Source: Henricia sp. BOLD:AAB3569 (lineage: Eukaryota; Echinodermata; Asteroidea; Spinulosida; Echinasteridae). Taken from it: a stretch of 64,000 nucleotides of DNA. The notes below the pieces were generated by a model. That model was not told the DNA's origin, did no database searches, and worked only from the letters and a program-made list of their open reading frames with translations. Each line of letters opens with the position of its first letter. Position 1 is the first letter of the stretch. The position numbers were made by a program, and so were the translations under genes. The stretch is from NCBI GenBank assembly GCA_037783545.1, contig JBBELK010000011.1, positions 248,001-312,000 on the forward strand, given 5' to 3'. Positions 26,576-39,368 of the stretch are shown here, one piece after another.

Positions 26576-27156
26576 TATATCTTTTTCATATGCTGTTAAA
26601 TGTCATTTCAATATCATTTCAACTGTCTCGCATAGCATGCTGAATAGCGATATTTTGTCTGCAGTACATGTACATGTAGGAACAGCTGAGATAGCGGTTA
26701 AAGGTGTGTTTCAATGCATCGCCAAAATGTGTTTATTGCTGATGCAGTGATGGCTGCAGTGGAAACAGCACGCATCACAAGTCTGTACTGCTTTTAGCAC
26801 CAACAGTCTCTCTTTAAATCGGAAATTATTTTACAGGAAATTATGCAAAAACACCCTTAGATCTTTGGGAAATTTGTCAGCTGTTTCAACAAATGTTACC
26901 TACTTCCCTGTATATAGAACTGCATATGAGGTATGCATCATTACACATAGTAGGTACATACATGTACATGTAGTAGGTACTGTGGTAACTGGTATGCACT
27001 TGGATGTGGACAAATGTAGTGAGCTGGCAACACTGAACAGTTCAGAGTTCAGAGTTCAGAGTTTTTACTGGGCATGCCCACATGGCATTTTTGGCAAGTG
27101 GCAGATGACCTCGGGGTCACGCGATAACAGCCTCAATGAAACATACATGTAAGAAC

Positions 27157-27410
27157 GATAGAAACACGCACTGTTCAACCCGAGTGCACATACAGGAGAA
27201 AACATAATATGCAGGACCACAAAATGGCTGATCCAATGCACGTTTGACCCCTGATATGACCTTAATCCGGCAAACTAACACTAACGCATGACGAAGGCCA
27301 GCAAGCTCCCTTATTTTCTAGATAAAGCAGCTCAGTAGAAACTTTGCGTTACCAGCTATTTACCGGTTAATGGGTTTACCGGTAAAATTCCGGATCTTTA
27401 ATAGAAACAT
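27157..27410. mobile_element. MITE family J copy 2
   Basis: GATAGAAACACGCACTG start and GATCTTTAATAGAAACATGC end; the inverse of 18277-18525. Confidence 0.7.
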
Positions 27411-28718
27411 GCTACTTTGCGCGAAAAAACTCATTGTGAATCTAACTTAAGGTATCAGTAAGATCAGTAAAGCAACTGTTCTTCCTCTTAAATGGCGTTA
27501 TCTTTAATATCTGATCAGTCTATTGATGGTCTGTTTAAATGTTGACTCTAATAATTTAATGAGTGTGGCAAAGGAAGTGCCTTGAAAACAAACAAACCAG
27601 CTTAAATGGGTCATTTCAGTGGGTATACACACTACTGCAGAAAGATTTAAGCATGTTTAGGCCTTTTTCCACTAGAGAAAATCTCGGGGGTGGCCCGGGG
27701 TGAAAATAAACCCTCCGATTCCCACTTGCAAGTCTCACCCCTGCGTCTCACCCCCTCACTCCCCTCCTCCATCTCTCTCTACACCCACAGAATCCAAGAT
27801 GAATACCTCTTTAAAAAAAGTGATCGGAACAAATAACCCCCAAGCTATAACGGAGTGGTAATTTTTAAAACTTTTTATTACACCCCCTCTAAAATGGAGT
27901 AGGCCATGAGTTTCTTCCAAGGCTAAAAAATACTACAATGTACCAGTACATGGCAAAGGGACTTCCCCTAATGCACCTATACCTCAACACACTCTTCCCT
28001 TTTGTTAACGTGAGATAACCACCCCACCCAGATATTACTTAAGATATGCCCCAAACCCCTGCCCGGCATGCCCCAATTATTAAGTATTAGTCTTTTTTAG
28101 TGCTGGATTTTAGGAAGTGATTATGCAAATTTGAGTTGTTGTTTTAGCAAACCCCATTTAAGTATTATTTTTATTTAAATTTGTATACTAGGCAAACCCC
28201 TTGTAAAATTTAATAACTACGTACTGTACGGGTGAAATGTGCCCAACAGCCTTGTACAAGTAGTCTTGTAAATAATAAATTTGTGAAAAGACAGATTACC
28301 GGTACTTTCTTATTACATTCCTCCCTTTAACCGAGTCCTATTCTGACAACTTCTGACAATTTTTCTGAATGTAGAATAAACCTTTCCCTTCCTTCGTACA
28401 ATCAAAGTTAGGCACAGTTCCCAGTTGGTTCCACCCTTTAAGTGGTGTCGTCTGGATCGGCGATATCATGTTCCCATTTGTTTGCTTTTGTTCCCATTTT
28501 TTCCATTTACCATTTTCACCTTGCTCTCATTTTTCCTGCGTTTTTTTTCCCTCCGAACAAAATCTTACAAAGAGAAACAAAACTGTCAGATCCGTGATAA
28601 GACTCCACATGATTAATGTTGTGTACACGATGAACTACTGTAGACTGGCAGATAGCGTTGTTTATTGGTCATCTGCCTGTAGTATCTGGTGCATTTGTCT
28701 CTGTATGCTCTTATATTA

Positions 28719-28888
28719 AGGGAATAAAAGTAGGTTTGGCCAATCTTAAACATACGTTTAAAGCCGGCTAGGGGCCTGGACGAGTTATAATGGCCGAGCC
28801 GCAAGGCGAGTACCATTATTACTCATCCAGGCCCCTAGCCGGTTTTAAACGTATTGTTTAAGACTGGCCAAACCCACTTTTATTCCCA
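28719..28888. mobile_element. Foldback MITE, 170 bp, arms about 70 bp
   Basis: GGGAATAAAAGTAGGTTTGG and the inverse GGGAATAAAAGTGGGTTTGG continue through GCCGGCTAGGGGCCTGGA on both arms. The loop is about 30 bp. Fragments of the end recur at 29155-29215. Confidence 0.9.
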
Positions 28889-30826
28889 TTCATACATGTA
28901 AATACCATTTTTTTTCAAATCAGTAAAGCTCACAAAAATGTTCGATAATCTAGTCCTTTTGCCATGTTTTGCATTGTACTGTTAGATGCACGACACGCGT
29001 TCGTTCAAACTACTGTTTGTTTGTGCGAGCGTTACGCGTATTGCAAGTGTGTAGGCCTACTTCACAGTGCACATTTTGCTTTTGGGAGCGTGCAGTTCCT
29101 GTGTGCATGTGCATGTTCCATAAGCGCTGAATAGGGCGTGGGCGTGTGCGAGGCTAAAAAGTGTTTAAGACTAACCGGTCTTTATCGTCCGTTTAAGACT
29201 GGCCACGTGACGTGCTCTCAGTCAATGCATAGTTCTGAGTTTGCCTAGTTAGCCCCGCCCCCTTGGATATTGTTGCTATGGCTCACACGCTATCGTCAAA
29301 AATGGCGGCACACAACGCACAAAGCAATGGGACTTTCAACGGAAAGCACAGATTCATTGGAGAAAACTCAAAAGTATTCACGTTTCAGGGTCGACAGTTA
29401 TCTTAGAACACACTGAGTAAAGGGCCAGTAATACAGGGATGTCATATCATGACATACGTGCTTTCGTACCTTTGAACAATGAAACGACCGGCCTTGAAAC
29501 CAAATTTTCACCCGGATCATCGCATACAACACTGTACAAATTGTATGTAATGGGGCCGGCAACATATGGCGTGATCATGTTGTTGTGAGACAGTGCACTT
29601 TGACCTATGTGGGTGATGTCTGCTAGCTCTGTTGTGATTGGTCGGCGGGTTCGGTTGATTGACAGGTCGGAACTATGCATTGGGATGACTATACTGTCTA
29701 AGGTATTTATGAATGGTTTTTTAAGGTGTGGAATTATCTGTGCATGTAGTTGTCAAAAAATTACAAAATGGGTTCCAAGTCGCTGGTGTTAGAATGTTCT
29801 GCTCATGGTTTAGCTACATTTATTTAAAGCACCTCAAAATACTGGAAATTAAATTTAATCATTTTCATGGAAATATCCACGCACACACCACAGTACAGCA
29901 TGAAACTGACCTATACCAAATGATGAAATCCACAACGGATGCTATCTCAGCTATTTTCATCTCTTCCACAAACCAGAGATTTTTAAGGTCAACAATCTGT
30001 GAGACTAGAAGGTGACAAAATTCTCCCTTTAGCCTTGGGGCTAAATTCTTGAGTCAATTTCTGACTGTCATGTCAATATCATGCTGGCACTTCACCCAAC
30101 TTGACTCAAGCTCAACTACAGTGTAAAGGTCACTGGCCAACGACTTGGAGGTCAAAGTTCATGGACATGTGCCTCTTACTAAGTCCTGTTTTAGAATATA
30201 TCACGCGAGTACAAACAAGGCCAGGTGAGTTTCGCATTAGCAAACTTGCCAGGCAAATTTAGCTGGAGCCCAAATGTCGCCTCGATGTAATACGGCGTAT
30301 TATGCTTCAGTAAAGCTTCCTGTAAATACCATCATTACTGTCTGACAGCGACTCTTCGAGTTTTCCCATCTGGAAAGGAAAAATTGTTTACTGGTTTGCA
30401 ACGGGGAGATTTCTAAATTGGAATTAGCTGCATGCAGTTAAATGGATTATGCAATTCTTTTTTAAAGTGGTACTGAGATGAGAAGGTAGCCATCAATTCG
30501 TCCACAAAATTTAATGAACCATAATCATTCTTTTAAATCTTTGAATTTCTCAATATTTTAAACAGTAATCTCCACTGCAAAATAACATTATTTTCATTTC
30601 AGTCTATCTATTAAGCTGTGATTCTTCCTAAGAATCCGTCAGTTCTGATCGAAATACTCAGTGTGGGCCTCTTCAGTGGTTTTAATACAGACGTGTCCAG
30701 TTGTCCTACCAAATTTCATGCTGAGGCTATAGACAATTTGCACTGGTGGCCATTGTTAGGGACAAGGTTTCTTACATCTAAATGTGATTTATAACAGATC
30801 CACAAAGCACTGACTCATGCATGATG

Positions 30827-31115
30827 CCCTTTATCACGGTGCGGCCATCTTCCCTTTTCTCCTATTAAAATGAACGTAACCAAAGCGAGGCTTTAAAAAA
30901 AATAATAGTTTGGTCCCGTTTTGATATTGTTCATTGTGTGCATCACAATGGCACAGGCGTTGCGCGATCGAAAGAGCGTGCAGCGCGGACAGTGATTTTC
31001 AACGCGAGATTACATGCGCTATCGCGCAGTAGCGCAGATGCACTGATCGTGCACGACAAATGCCTGACACGTACTATGGGGAACAAGACAAAGATGGACG
31101 CATCGTGATAAAGGT
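30827..31115. mobile_element. MITE with CCTTTATCACGRTGCG ends
   Basis: Left CCTTTATCACGGTGCGGCCA and right inverse CCTTTATCACGATGCGTCCA, then CATCTT. The interior is rich in GCGC. Confidence 0.8.
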
Positions 31116-32066
31116 CTATAAAGTAGTGGTGCCACTACCCTTTTGCAAATCGGCCTCTACCCTTTCACATTCACAGCTTCTAACAATATTCTTAGAGAAT
31201 TATGCTTTCTGAGCTCTCAGACATTAAAATTGATACAAAACAGACAATGAAACTGATAAAAGTACAATGAACGAAGTGAACACTCTCCAGAAATCCACTG
31301 TTTGTATCATGGCAGTATCACAGTATTGGATGGCGAAAGTGAACAGACAACGTATGTCATCTCAAATATATTTTACCACTATGCTATAACAATTTTCTGG
31401 GGGAAACACTGACAGTACTAGGCGCGATTAAATCTCTCAAAACTGAAACCCTGGAATTCAAATCAACTGAGGTCATGTGTGTTTTCATCATTTTAAGGCC
31501 GTGTGTGTGCCTCATACTACTAGTACTACTGGTAATAAGGCAGCCTTATTTGTTTCACCTCTTAATCACACAGCCCATCTCTACAATATATTACCATTTA
31601 CTGATAAGTGGACAGCTGCTAGATATAGCTAGGCTGAAGTACACTGTGCCCTGGAACCATATATCTAGGGTTATTGTACTTCCATTATACATGTATGCAC
31701 AAGTCACATGTTACAATATGTAAAATACACAACGCTGCAGTAATGCATTATGGTAAGCTCATTGTGGACTTTACAAAATGTAGTTTTGTGGCATGCATTT
31801 ATTCTGGGTACTACCAACGTACACCCACATTTTATCTACCTTTCTAATTTAAATCCTTCTCGTCGATTTGGCAAATATGAATGCAGTTCAGAATAACACG
31901 GAGGCTACAGCCTCACTTTCACTGGTGGTATTTGGCCTTAATTTGAGAAGGGAGTTACCATCAAATTACGTCATGGGTTCAAGTCCTACTTTTAGCACAT
32001 TATGGGTTTTTGCATCCGACTCCTCCAGGGGAAAGTACTTGGTATAATGCTAATAGATGTGCCTAT

Positions 32067-32206
32067 AGAGCCTTTGTACGGCGGCCATGACAGGGGGCAG
32101 TCACATTGTCACTGTGTCAAGCATGAGTAGGTGCTTTGTGGTTCCATTGTCACATCATTTAAATAAGAAACATGCCCCCTGTCATGGCCGCCGGTGCAGA
32201 AGCTCT
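32067..32206. mobile_element. MITE family O copy 1
   Basis: Ends AGAGCCTTTGTACGGCGGCC and the inverse AGAGCTTCTGCACCGGCGGC, continuing CATGACAGGGGGCA on both arms. AT flanks both sides. Confidence 0.85.
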
Positions 32207-34766
32207 ATACACATATGAATCTAGTGTAATTTTTCTTGGAAACTCTCCCAGGAATTTAATTCAAACAAATTTGCTACTGGTATGTAGATGTACATGTACC
32301 GTAATGTGAAAAATGCTTTTGTTGGCACCATTCCGTGTACAAATGCAGTTGCTTCTAAAGACTATGTTTCTTGTAGCCTGTTTAATAGCTTGTGTTTTTT
32401 CTCAGCAACTATTGAACCCATTTTTTATTCCCTTTCTCCGGATTTCTCTGTTGAAAAGGAACTCTAAAATGCCAACAGTAAAATTAACTTATTTTCTTCC
32501 CATTTTCCTGCGGCTATTGCAAGGCTTTTGTCCGCATTCAAAACTCCCACAATGGTCCTTCAAAGTGCGTAAACCAAGGGGATTGTTAAGACGTGTCTCG
32601 AGGGTCTTAGACCACAATTTGGGGCATTTCAAATCCCCCTCAAGAGAGTAACCAAAGAGGATTGGTCAAATAATGGCCCAATGGGTGAAAAGGGGGTAGT
32701 TACAGCGCAGTATTATGGACTGCACAATGCGACATAACGGTGCACCATGTACACTTTGTGCAGTCATTGTGTTGAGTGGAAGTTGTATTCATAGGCTCTG
32801 CACACAAAACTATTCCCTTGTGACCGCTGTGTAAAGCTTATTGTTGGAAGGATACCCATGAATTGAGAGTCGTTAAATGTTCAGCTTCTCCCCTGTGTAC
32901 TTTGCGAATGCAATCTTTGAACAATGAGCTTTTTGTTACCAATTTTTATTACAAAGCAGCCAGTCTACAATAATGGTTGGTTTGGCATGTCCTTTTATAT
33001 AATGGTTACGATTCTGTAAATTCTGCAAAGGTATGGTGTTACACTACATGTACATGTACATGTTACCCTTTTTATGTCTTAAGTTATCTCCTTCAAACAA
33101 CATATTCCAAGTTTCTTTCTTTTATTTTGTGGAAAGATAAAGCCGATTGTTTGAAAATATGATCTTGGGGCAAATGTACACGTGCCCATTTACCGTTTAG
33201 ACGAACCACCTTCAAATAAGATCCATTTTGAAAATATTAAAGTAATGTCATGACTGAATTTGTACCTGTATCCTACGTGCACCCCTACTGAACCTTTTGG
33301 AGTTCTTAAATGCATTCGCTCCTTCCCACACTACCCTTTAAAAAATGTGCGTAATACAGTATCCATGTAACACTGCCATGTTGTTGACCAAAATTGAACA
33401 TTTGCATGCACTGGTACTGTAGGCTACAAGTTTGTATAATGCAGACACAACATACAATAGCATGCAATGTAACAGTTTCACACATGCATGGGTTTTTGAC
33501 AGGTTCGTTGCATGATCTACACAGAGTCGGGTCAAAGCTATACAAGTGCCTTTACTGCAGAATAGAAACACATGAACTTCTCACCCTAGACAATATCAAC
33601 ATAGGGGATCCGCATGGCACGTAAATATCATCCAAATGTACACAAGTACATGTACCGTACGTACACATAGAATGCATTGCATAGCATTCAAAATGAGCTC
33701 AGGTAATCGTACTTATATTAAATGTTGGTTAAATGATTCTTGCTTGAAATTTGAAAAGGATTATAATTCTATAAAAAAAATTAGGCACACCGGTACTACA
33801 TGCTTAGTGGAGCACAGCTAAATTCAAACAAAACTATAAAATCAAAATAATGTATCCAAGACCACAGTGCATGACACCAGAAGGCGAGCTTGTCACAAAT
33901 GTATCGATGAAAAGGGGACATTATCCTCAAAACAACAAAAGAATAAAGGTGAACAAAACGAAATGACTAAATCAGTTCAGTGAACCGCAAATCCTATTGC
34001 TATACCTTCACACAATATCTACCACTAACAAAGACATGTTATGGAGTTTAGTTTTGGTTTATGAATATCAATGACAAATATTTTCACCCACACTACTTTG
34101 TACTAAGAACATTAGATGGAAACAGAAAAATAATAAACAGTTTTGGGAAAAAGAATTGAATTCAAGGAAAATTTATGCATTAAAAAATGATACTTGCATT
34201 ACTTGTATGACACAGTTATGTAAAGTGGTCTGAGGTGCTGAATACTCCTGGATATATGCAATGCTTAAAAACAGCATTTTTATTTGTTTTATGTTGAGAT
34301 GTAAGTTTTCAATTCAATTCAATTTTATTATCATGACATAAAATATATGAAATTTAGTTTACCAGTGTACAAGATAAAACACATAAACATCACAAAACAA
34401 CAAACTGGAGTAAAAACCACTTAAAATACAACGGGATAAAAGGCTTGAATCATGGGTTGGGATAAAAATCAATTATGTTGTCAAAATAGCACTTATATTT
34501 GAATATTGCAGCAAGCCACTAACTCCCACAAAAAGTATTAAACCAAACTGCAATAGACCTGAAACATGATGACGTCATTGTTTGTTTTAGCATAATTGGT
34601 AAATTGGTACAGCGGACCTTTGACATGTGTATAGATTGGTTCCCGCTAGAGATGGCATTCCGCAATAAGCGATAGGATCGGGAACCGGTAAGGAAGTCAA
34701 GATCGTTGGCATAGTTGGGGGCTTACCAGTTACAAAGAGGCAACATCTTGAGATAGTGTAACTTAC

Positions 34767-36042
34767 CATTGAAGTAGCTCTTGCTTCGCAGGTAGCTAAC
34801 GCTGAGGCGAAGAATGGACAATTTATCCAACTTTGAGATAGTGTCCGTATCAAACGGCAACAGACTCGCCAGACGGTCCAACTCAGCATTGAGTCTGTCT
34901 CGATGGCGTTTACTAGGATTAGATTTCACCTCCGTTGGAGTTTGAGTTTGATTTCTGCAACAAACATACAATAAAAGAGTCACTGCTGGATCTAGATCCC
35001 TGGTCTGAACAGAAACATTGGGCCAAATGCACAACCGAGCAAAATAAAAAACAAAATATTTGGAAAAAAATTTATACATTGGATGGCTTTGAGGGTGAAT
35101 ATACCACACGAGTCATGAAAATACTGAACGAGCTGAATGCAAGTTCGGTATTTTCATGATGAGTGCGGTATATTCCCATATCACCTGGAAAGACATCTAA
35201 TATTATAATCATATAAAATGAAACTTGAATGAATACCTTCGTTGTTTTGTAAGATTTCTGCAAGATTGGTGTCTTTTTGGTGTTGAAAGTTTCGGTTCTT
35301 TTCCAACGTCTACAACTTTTGTACAGTGTTTTTTATTACTGTCTTACGCATTACGGTCTCACGCATTGCGCACACGCACAGTGCATTCACACGATGCATG
35401 ACGCATGTGTATGCGCATGCTTGGTGCGCATAGCGTGTACGCGATTCAGACTGGGGCTCTGTGCAGCACAGTATCAGAAACACACGGTGCCCGCAAAAGC
35501 TTCATTTTATATAATAATTCCGTTTACTGGTCGCCACTTATTCTCCTTATGATGACTTAATTTATTTTATTTTTATTTATTATACCATCTTTAAGGCTGA
35601 TCATTCGGGGCCCTCAGTTATATAACAATAAAAATACATAATAACTACCAAAACGTGTAAATATTTTGAAGGAAGAAATTTTGAAAATACTTAAACATTT
35701 TACTGCCCTGTTCCATAGACTAGTATAGACTTAACACACGGCGTCTCAGTGGCGACCAGTAAACGGAATTCATACCAAATATTTTGTATTTAACCAAAAG
35801 TTCAAAAGCTGGCTGTTTTTAAAAAACACAAAGAAAAACTTTAAAAACAAACAACTGAAATAAAACAAAACACAAACAAAACAATTAAACAAAACAAAAC
35901 AATTAAACAAAACAAAATCATAAATAAATGCATTAAAAAAGCACACCCACCTTTTAACTGGTCTCCGTCGTCTCTTTCCAGCGTACATTTTTTGCGATAT
36001 GCCATCCACCGAGTCTACAGAATATGTTGACAACGACATCAT
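34767..36042 (-). CDS. AHR: Aryl hydrocarbon receptor homologue, first two coding exons (bHLH part), partial
   Basis: Coding exon 1 is complement(35951-36042), starting [13 protein letters not shown] and ending in a basic run KRRRRPVK; the donor is GTGGGT. Coding exon 2 is complement(34767-34954), after a TTGCAG acceptor and before a GTAAGT donor. The join is phase 2 and completes an Arg codon. Exon 2 reads [13 protein letters not shown], then a helix-loop-helix ([27 protein letters not shown]). This is the diagnostic AHR basic region and b[15 protein letters not shown] is close to vertebrate AHR, and the basic KRRRRP resembles the AHR nuclear localisation signal. The family is a ligand-activated bHLH-PAS transcription factor that dimerises with ARNT in the nucleus. 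The PAS domains would lie at lower coordinates. I could not recognise them, so either intron 2 exceeds the 34 kb available or a short diverged exon was missed. Intron 1 is nearly filled by two repeats (35079-35515 and 35516-35770). ATG 36042 is the first in frame, with a second immediately after it. Confidence 0.88.
35079..35515 (+). mobile_element. Repeat family P copy 1, in AHR intron 1
   Basis: It matches 58165-58557 in reverse orientation: TTGGATGGCTTTGAGG at one end and GCATTTTGCGGGC-like, TTTTATATAATAAT at the other. Shared inner words are AAAACTTCAGTTC-type, GGTGTTGAAA and CGCATACGCGTG-like CpG runs. It includes a hairpin at 35111-35180. Confidence 0.75.
35516..35770. mobile_element. 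MITE with perfect 23-bp ends, in AHR intron 1
   Basis: AATTCCGTTTACTGGTCGCC, extended by ACT, stands at 35516 and its exact inverse ends at 35770. It abuts repeat P. The interior is AT-rich. Confidence 0.9.
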
Positions 36043-37384
36043 GGCACGGTATTTCCAGTAATATTAGCGTCACCCTGAAGTATAGTTTAAAGAATTAAAG
36101 AATCATCAATGTCAGGAAGAAAAGCCAATTATTTAAAATCAAATCCATTTGATGTTTCACATGTAAGTCATGCAGACATGTACTTTATATACAAGACTTC
36201 AACAAGTTGAGTTTTACACAATTCCAAATCCAGATTTATATAGAACAGCCAAAACACCATTAAAATCTCCACTTTTTAACAGCTTCCGGGGCACATACAA
36301 TGTCAAAAGAATCATTGATGTATCTAACAACGTTTAACAGAGAAATTAAGGTTCTGATCTCAATGCAAAACGGCGGCTACACAGCGAGTTGAATAAAGTT
36401 GACCCTTTTCGCATGTCTTGTTTGTGGGTACGTTTGTGTGTACATTGCGCCTGGGACATTGAAGTTGTACAATTTACCAAGAAACACTCACTGGGTCGAT
36501 CACGGACGTATAAAAAGTTCCGCAACTTTAACTCCGGTTACTGAAATCACTGCCGAATAATGTCGTCATTTCTGGCACTGCCCACAACAACTCCTTGCAG
36601 ACGAGTAGAAGACTTAGTCATCACACCTTTGACTTGAAGTTCAGGAAGTCCTTTCGTAAGGAGAAATACTGGCGAATTGAAGTCACAAATAGACGAAAAA
36701 ATGTTGTGCTCTTATCAAGCGTTTGTGGATTTTGGGACACACTGTGCATGGTTTTAGACGCAAGGTGGCGCTCTCTGAATTCACAAGTCTCGTCCACGCG
36801 CGCGCGCACTCAAGTCGTCACTATATTCGTGGTCGAAAAATGTCAAGTCAAGAGCAAAATAACAGGGCGATTGTACGATACAAGATAATGCATGGAATAC
36901 ATTGAAATGCACTGGAACAGAGAAATATGCCACAGGTGCTCCATAGCAGAGGCATGATAGAGCTCGGAGCTGCGTATTTCGTGGCACGAATTTGGCGCGC
37001 GCGCATTGTTGACGAACCTGTGCCTTTAATTATTAAACTTTGTAATCAATATTCATAACTGCACTGCTTCCAAAATTGCACGAAAAGCGACCGCCAAATT
37101 GCTGGCAGAGTGTGACGTCAATATCCGCCGGTATCCGCGCGGACGCGCTCACTTCTTTGACAACGGTTCACGCTACTTGCACGGCAACGCGTTTCTAGTT
37201 CTCCATGCGTTTTGCACTGAGGCCACAAGGGGAACATTTTCTGTTTGAGGTTTTTCTGTTACAAACGTCACAAAATACAGCGGTATGGTAGCGTATCGCT
37301 ATGAGAGCCGTATGAGCAAACCATTGCAAGTCATTATGGTCCTTGTTTTTAAATATTTTCTTCTAAAAGAATAATAGTAACGAG
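36043..37384. other. Region upstream of AHR, probable promoter and 5' UTR
   Basis: CpG density rises at 36780-37220 (CGCGCGCGC at 36798 and 36997, GACGCGCTCAC). This is compatible with a promoter between the divergent AHR and RWDD1 genes; the start site cannot be placed. Confidence 0.4.
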
Positions 37385-37547
37385 TCAGTCGATTTCACGA
37401 AACATTGCGCAGCTTGCGGAACTTTTGAGAAATGGCGCAAGCCCCATAGCTTGCGTGTTATCTTCGCAAAAATGTTGCGCAACTTACGCAATAAAATGTT
37501 GCGAAAGTAAGCTTGCGCAACTGCGCAAGTTTCGTGAAATCGGTCAA
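37385..37547. mobile_element. Short MITE, GTCGATTTCACGAAAC ends
   Basis: GTCGATTTCACGAAACATTG and the inverse GACCGATTTCACGAAACTTG, then TGCGCA runs. Confidence 0.75.
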
Positions 37548-37829
37548 GTTGTGCGCAAACACAATGGATGTAAAACATGACGTCACATTGCGGGCGCTGG
37601 ACCGTAACTATGGTTACTGGTTCACGCTCACGTTTTACACCATTGTGTATTAATATTCCCAATACGAATTGCATCCACTCAAAGCAATCCAACTCGAACG
37701 TGGTACGTACGCTTTCCATACCAACATTGCGGACAGATAAATTGTGGCTACGGCCTCAGGGTTTCAAGTCAATATTTTGCTTAAACATTCGGCATGTCGA
37801 ATTTGGGTGCAGACGCGCGCCCTACCAAT

Positions 37830-38109
37830 AGACCGTATTCCTGAACGCGGGAGGGCGCTCGAACAAGGTGATTTGGGGGGAAATGTCCATAGACGACAGT
37901 AGAAAAGTGGGGGTACGTGCATACGTACGGGGGGAAAAGTCGCGTACGCGGAGCGCGCAGACCTGTGTCGCGCGCACAGATTTCCATTCAAAATAAACGT
38001 TTGGAAGGCGTGTGCGCGTAGCGCGTTTTGTGTTCGAACATAACGCACGATGGGCGCGGACCAGGCGCGGACCACTTGACAGCGCCCTCCACGTTCAGGA
38101 ATACGGCCT
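37830..38109. mobile_element. MITE family A copy 2, nested in a tRNA-like foldback
   Basis: This is the inverted-orientation relative of 10540-10808. Left flank CCTACCAAT and right flank ATTGAGCTATA rebuild the tRNA-like CCTACCAATTGAGCTATA once one AT is removed, so the target duplication is AT. Confidence 0.9.
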
Positions 38110-38623
38110 ATTGAGCTATAAAGCCAACTGGTGGTCTTGAATCACGGTAGTGCAGTTGATCCTCACTGATTGGGATTGGCTATCATGTGAGCTTAGCAAG
38201 CCCTACAGAGAAATAACCACCCCTCCCAGAGATCAATTATAATTAAGATACGCCCCAAACTCGACTCCTGCCCGGCTTGCCCAAGTTTTTAAGTATGAAT
38301 AAGCGGTTATATTTTTAGGGATTATATATAACCCAGGGACAGCCGAGATGAATTATTTCACCTCGGCGGTCCCTGGGTTAACCCTAACCCTAAAAAATAT
38401 AATCACTTATTCATACTTAAAAATTGGAGCAAGCCGGGCAGGAGTTTGGGGCGTATCTTAAAGGCACAGGCTCGTCAAGGCTGACGAGCTTCTGCCTTAA
38501 AATGATCTCTGGGAGGGGTGGTTATATCGTTGTAGGGCTTGCTACGCTCACGTACGTGAAAGCGAAGCCATATCCCAATATAAGGAACAACTGCACTACC
38601 GTGATTCGAGACCACCAGTTGGC

Positions 38624-38695
38624 TTCATATAGCTCAATTGGTAGGGCGTCTGCACATTAAGCAGAAGGTCCGCGGTTCGAATCCCGATAGAGCCA
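38624..38695 (+). pseudogene. tRNA-like sequence (Asn-type anticodon AUU), right end of foldback
   Basis: The D arm GCTCAATTGGTAGGGC and anticodon arm TCTGC-ACATTAA-GCAGA are intact, and a B-box GGTTCGAATCC is present. The T stem is mostly mispaired and the acceptor carries two extra bases. This is a tRNA-derived repeat head, not a convincing tRNA gene. Confidence 0.6.
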
Positions 38696-39368
38696 AGTTG
38701 CGTTTACTGCATCTAGATTTCCCAAACTCGATCATGGGCATTTGTCCACATTTGTATAAAATTTAAATATTCATAAAAAATTAACTGCACTGCATGCATC
38801 CTTTAGAAACCCTTCACCGTACATTCTTCATGATTTTGTATTACCTGAAACAGGGTTTCTCTAGATAAATTGAACAATCTTCTGAAAGCCATCATCCTGT
38901 TTTTAAAATTTTAATTCTGACAAATGTTCGAGCGTAATCCACTCCTCTGGTAAAACTGAAGAAGCTTTAGAAACCGTGAGACGTAAAAAGGGCCACCGGC
39001 CGCCAAAGGCACGCCCCCGACGTGGTTTTTGTTTTCGGTAAGCATATAGAGCGCCCTCAAACAAGCGATCGGATGATCGGGACCCAGACAAGAGAGGGCG
39101 TCCTTCTACAACGTTGTAAAATTTGTCTCCGGCTTCATCAAAAATGGGAACAAATCCAAAGCTTGAATTTGGGAAAAGGCTCTCTGGTACCACACTTCAA
39201 TCGCTGTAGATTTCACGTAAACCAATCCACATGAATCATGTGAATCATAGGTTACCAGTCTATAGTTTATGTCTGACAAATGCACGAAATTTACTGCTTA
39301 GCTTTCAGAAGTTTCACGTTATTGTCTGTTTTTATGAAATATTTTACTGAAACTAACGGCGACTGTCA

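Larger units (their letters stand above)
28889..34766. other. Non-coding stretch, possibly AHR intron 2
   Basis: It holds two MITEs (30827-31115, 32067-32206) and O-family debris. A TTCAATTCAATTTTATTATC run at 34314-34340 looks like an old retroposon tail. No PAS exon recognised. Confidence 0.5.
37798..38697. repeat. tRNA-derived foldback (long inverted repeat), interrupted by a MITE
   Basis: The left arm (38112 to about 38335) pairs with the right arm (about 38365-38637) around a loop near 38350. The arms carry CAACTGGTGGTCT, CACGGTAGTGCAGTTG, CAAGCCCTAC, CCACCCCTCCCAGAGATC and CCCGGCTTGC in inverted copies. Both ends run into the 5' half of a tRNA-like sequence: the right one continues to 38697, the left one stops in the anticodon arm and is split by the MITE at 37830-38109. 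The right arm has an extra 38-bp hairpin (about 38460-38497). A shorter relative lies at 28012-28090. Confidence 0.8.

Noticed and set aside
32313-32651. 112-codon frame with a hydrophobic, signal-like start
   Set aside because: No family resemblance, no splice context, and surrounded by repeats; open by chance as far as I can tell.
38320-38400. Telomere repeat tract
   Set aside because: Only about two CCCTAA units, in the loop of a foldback.
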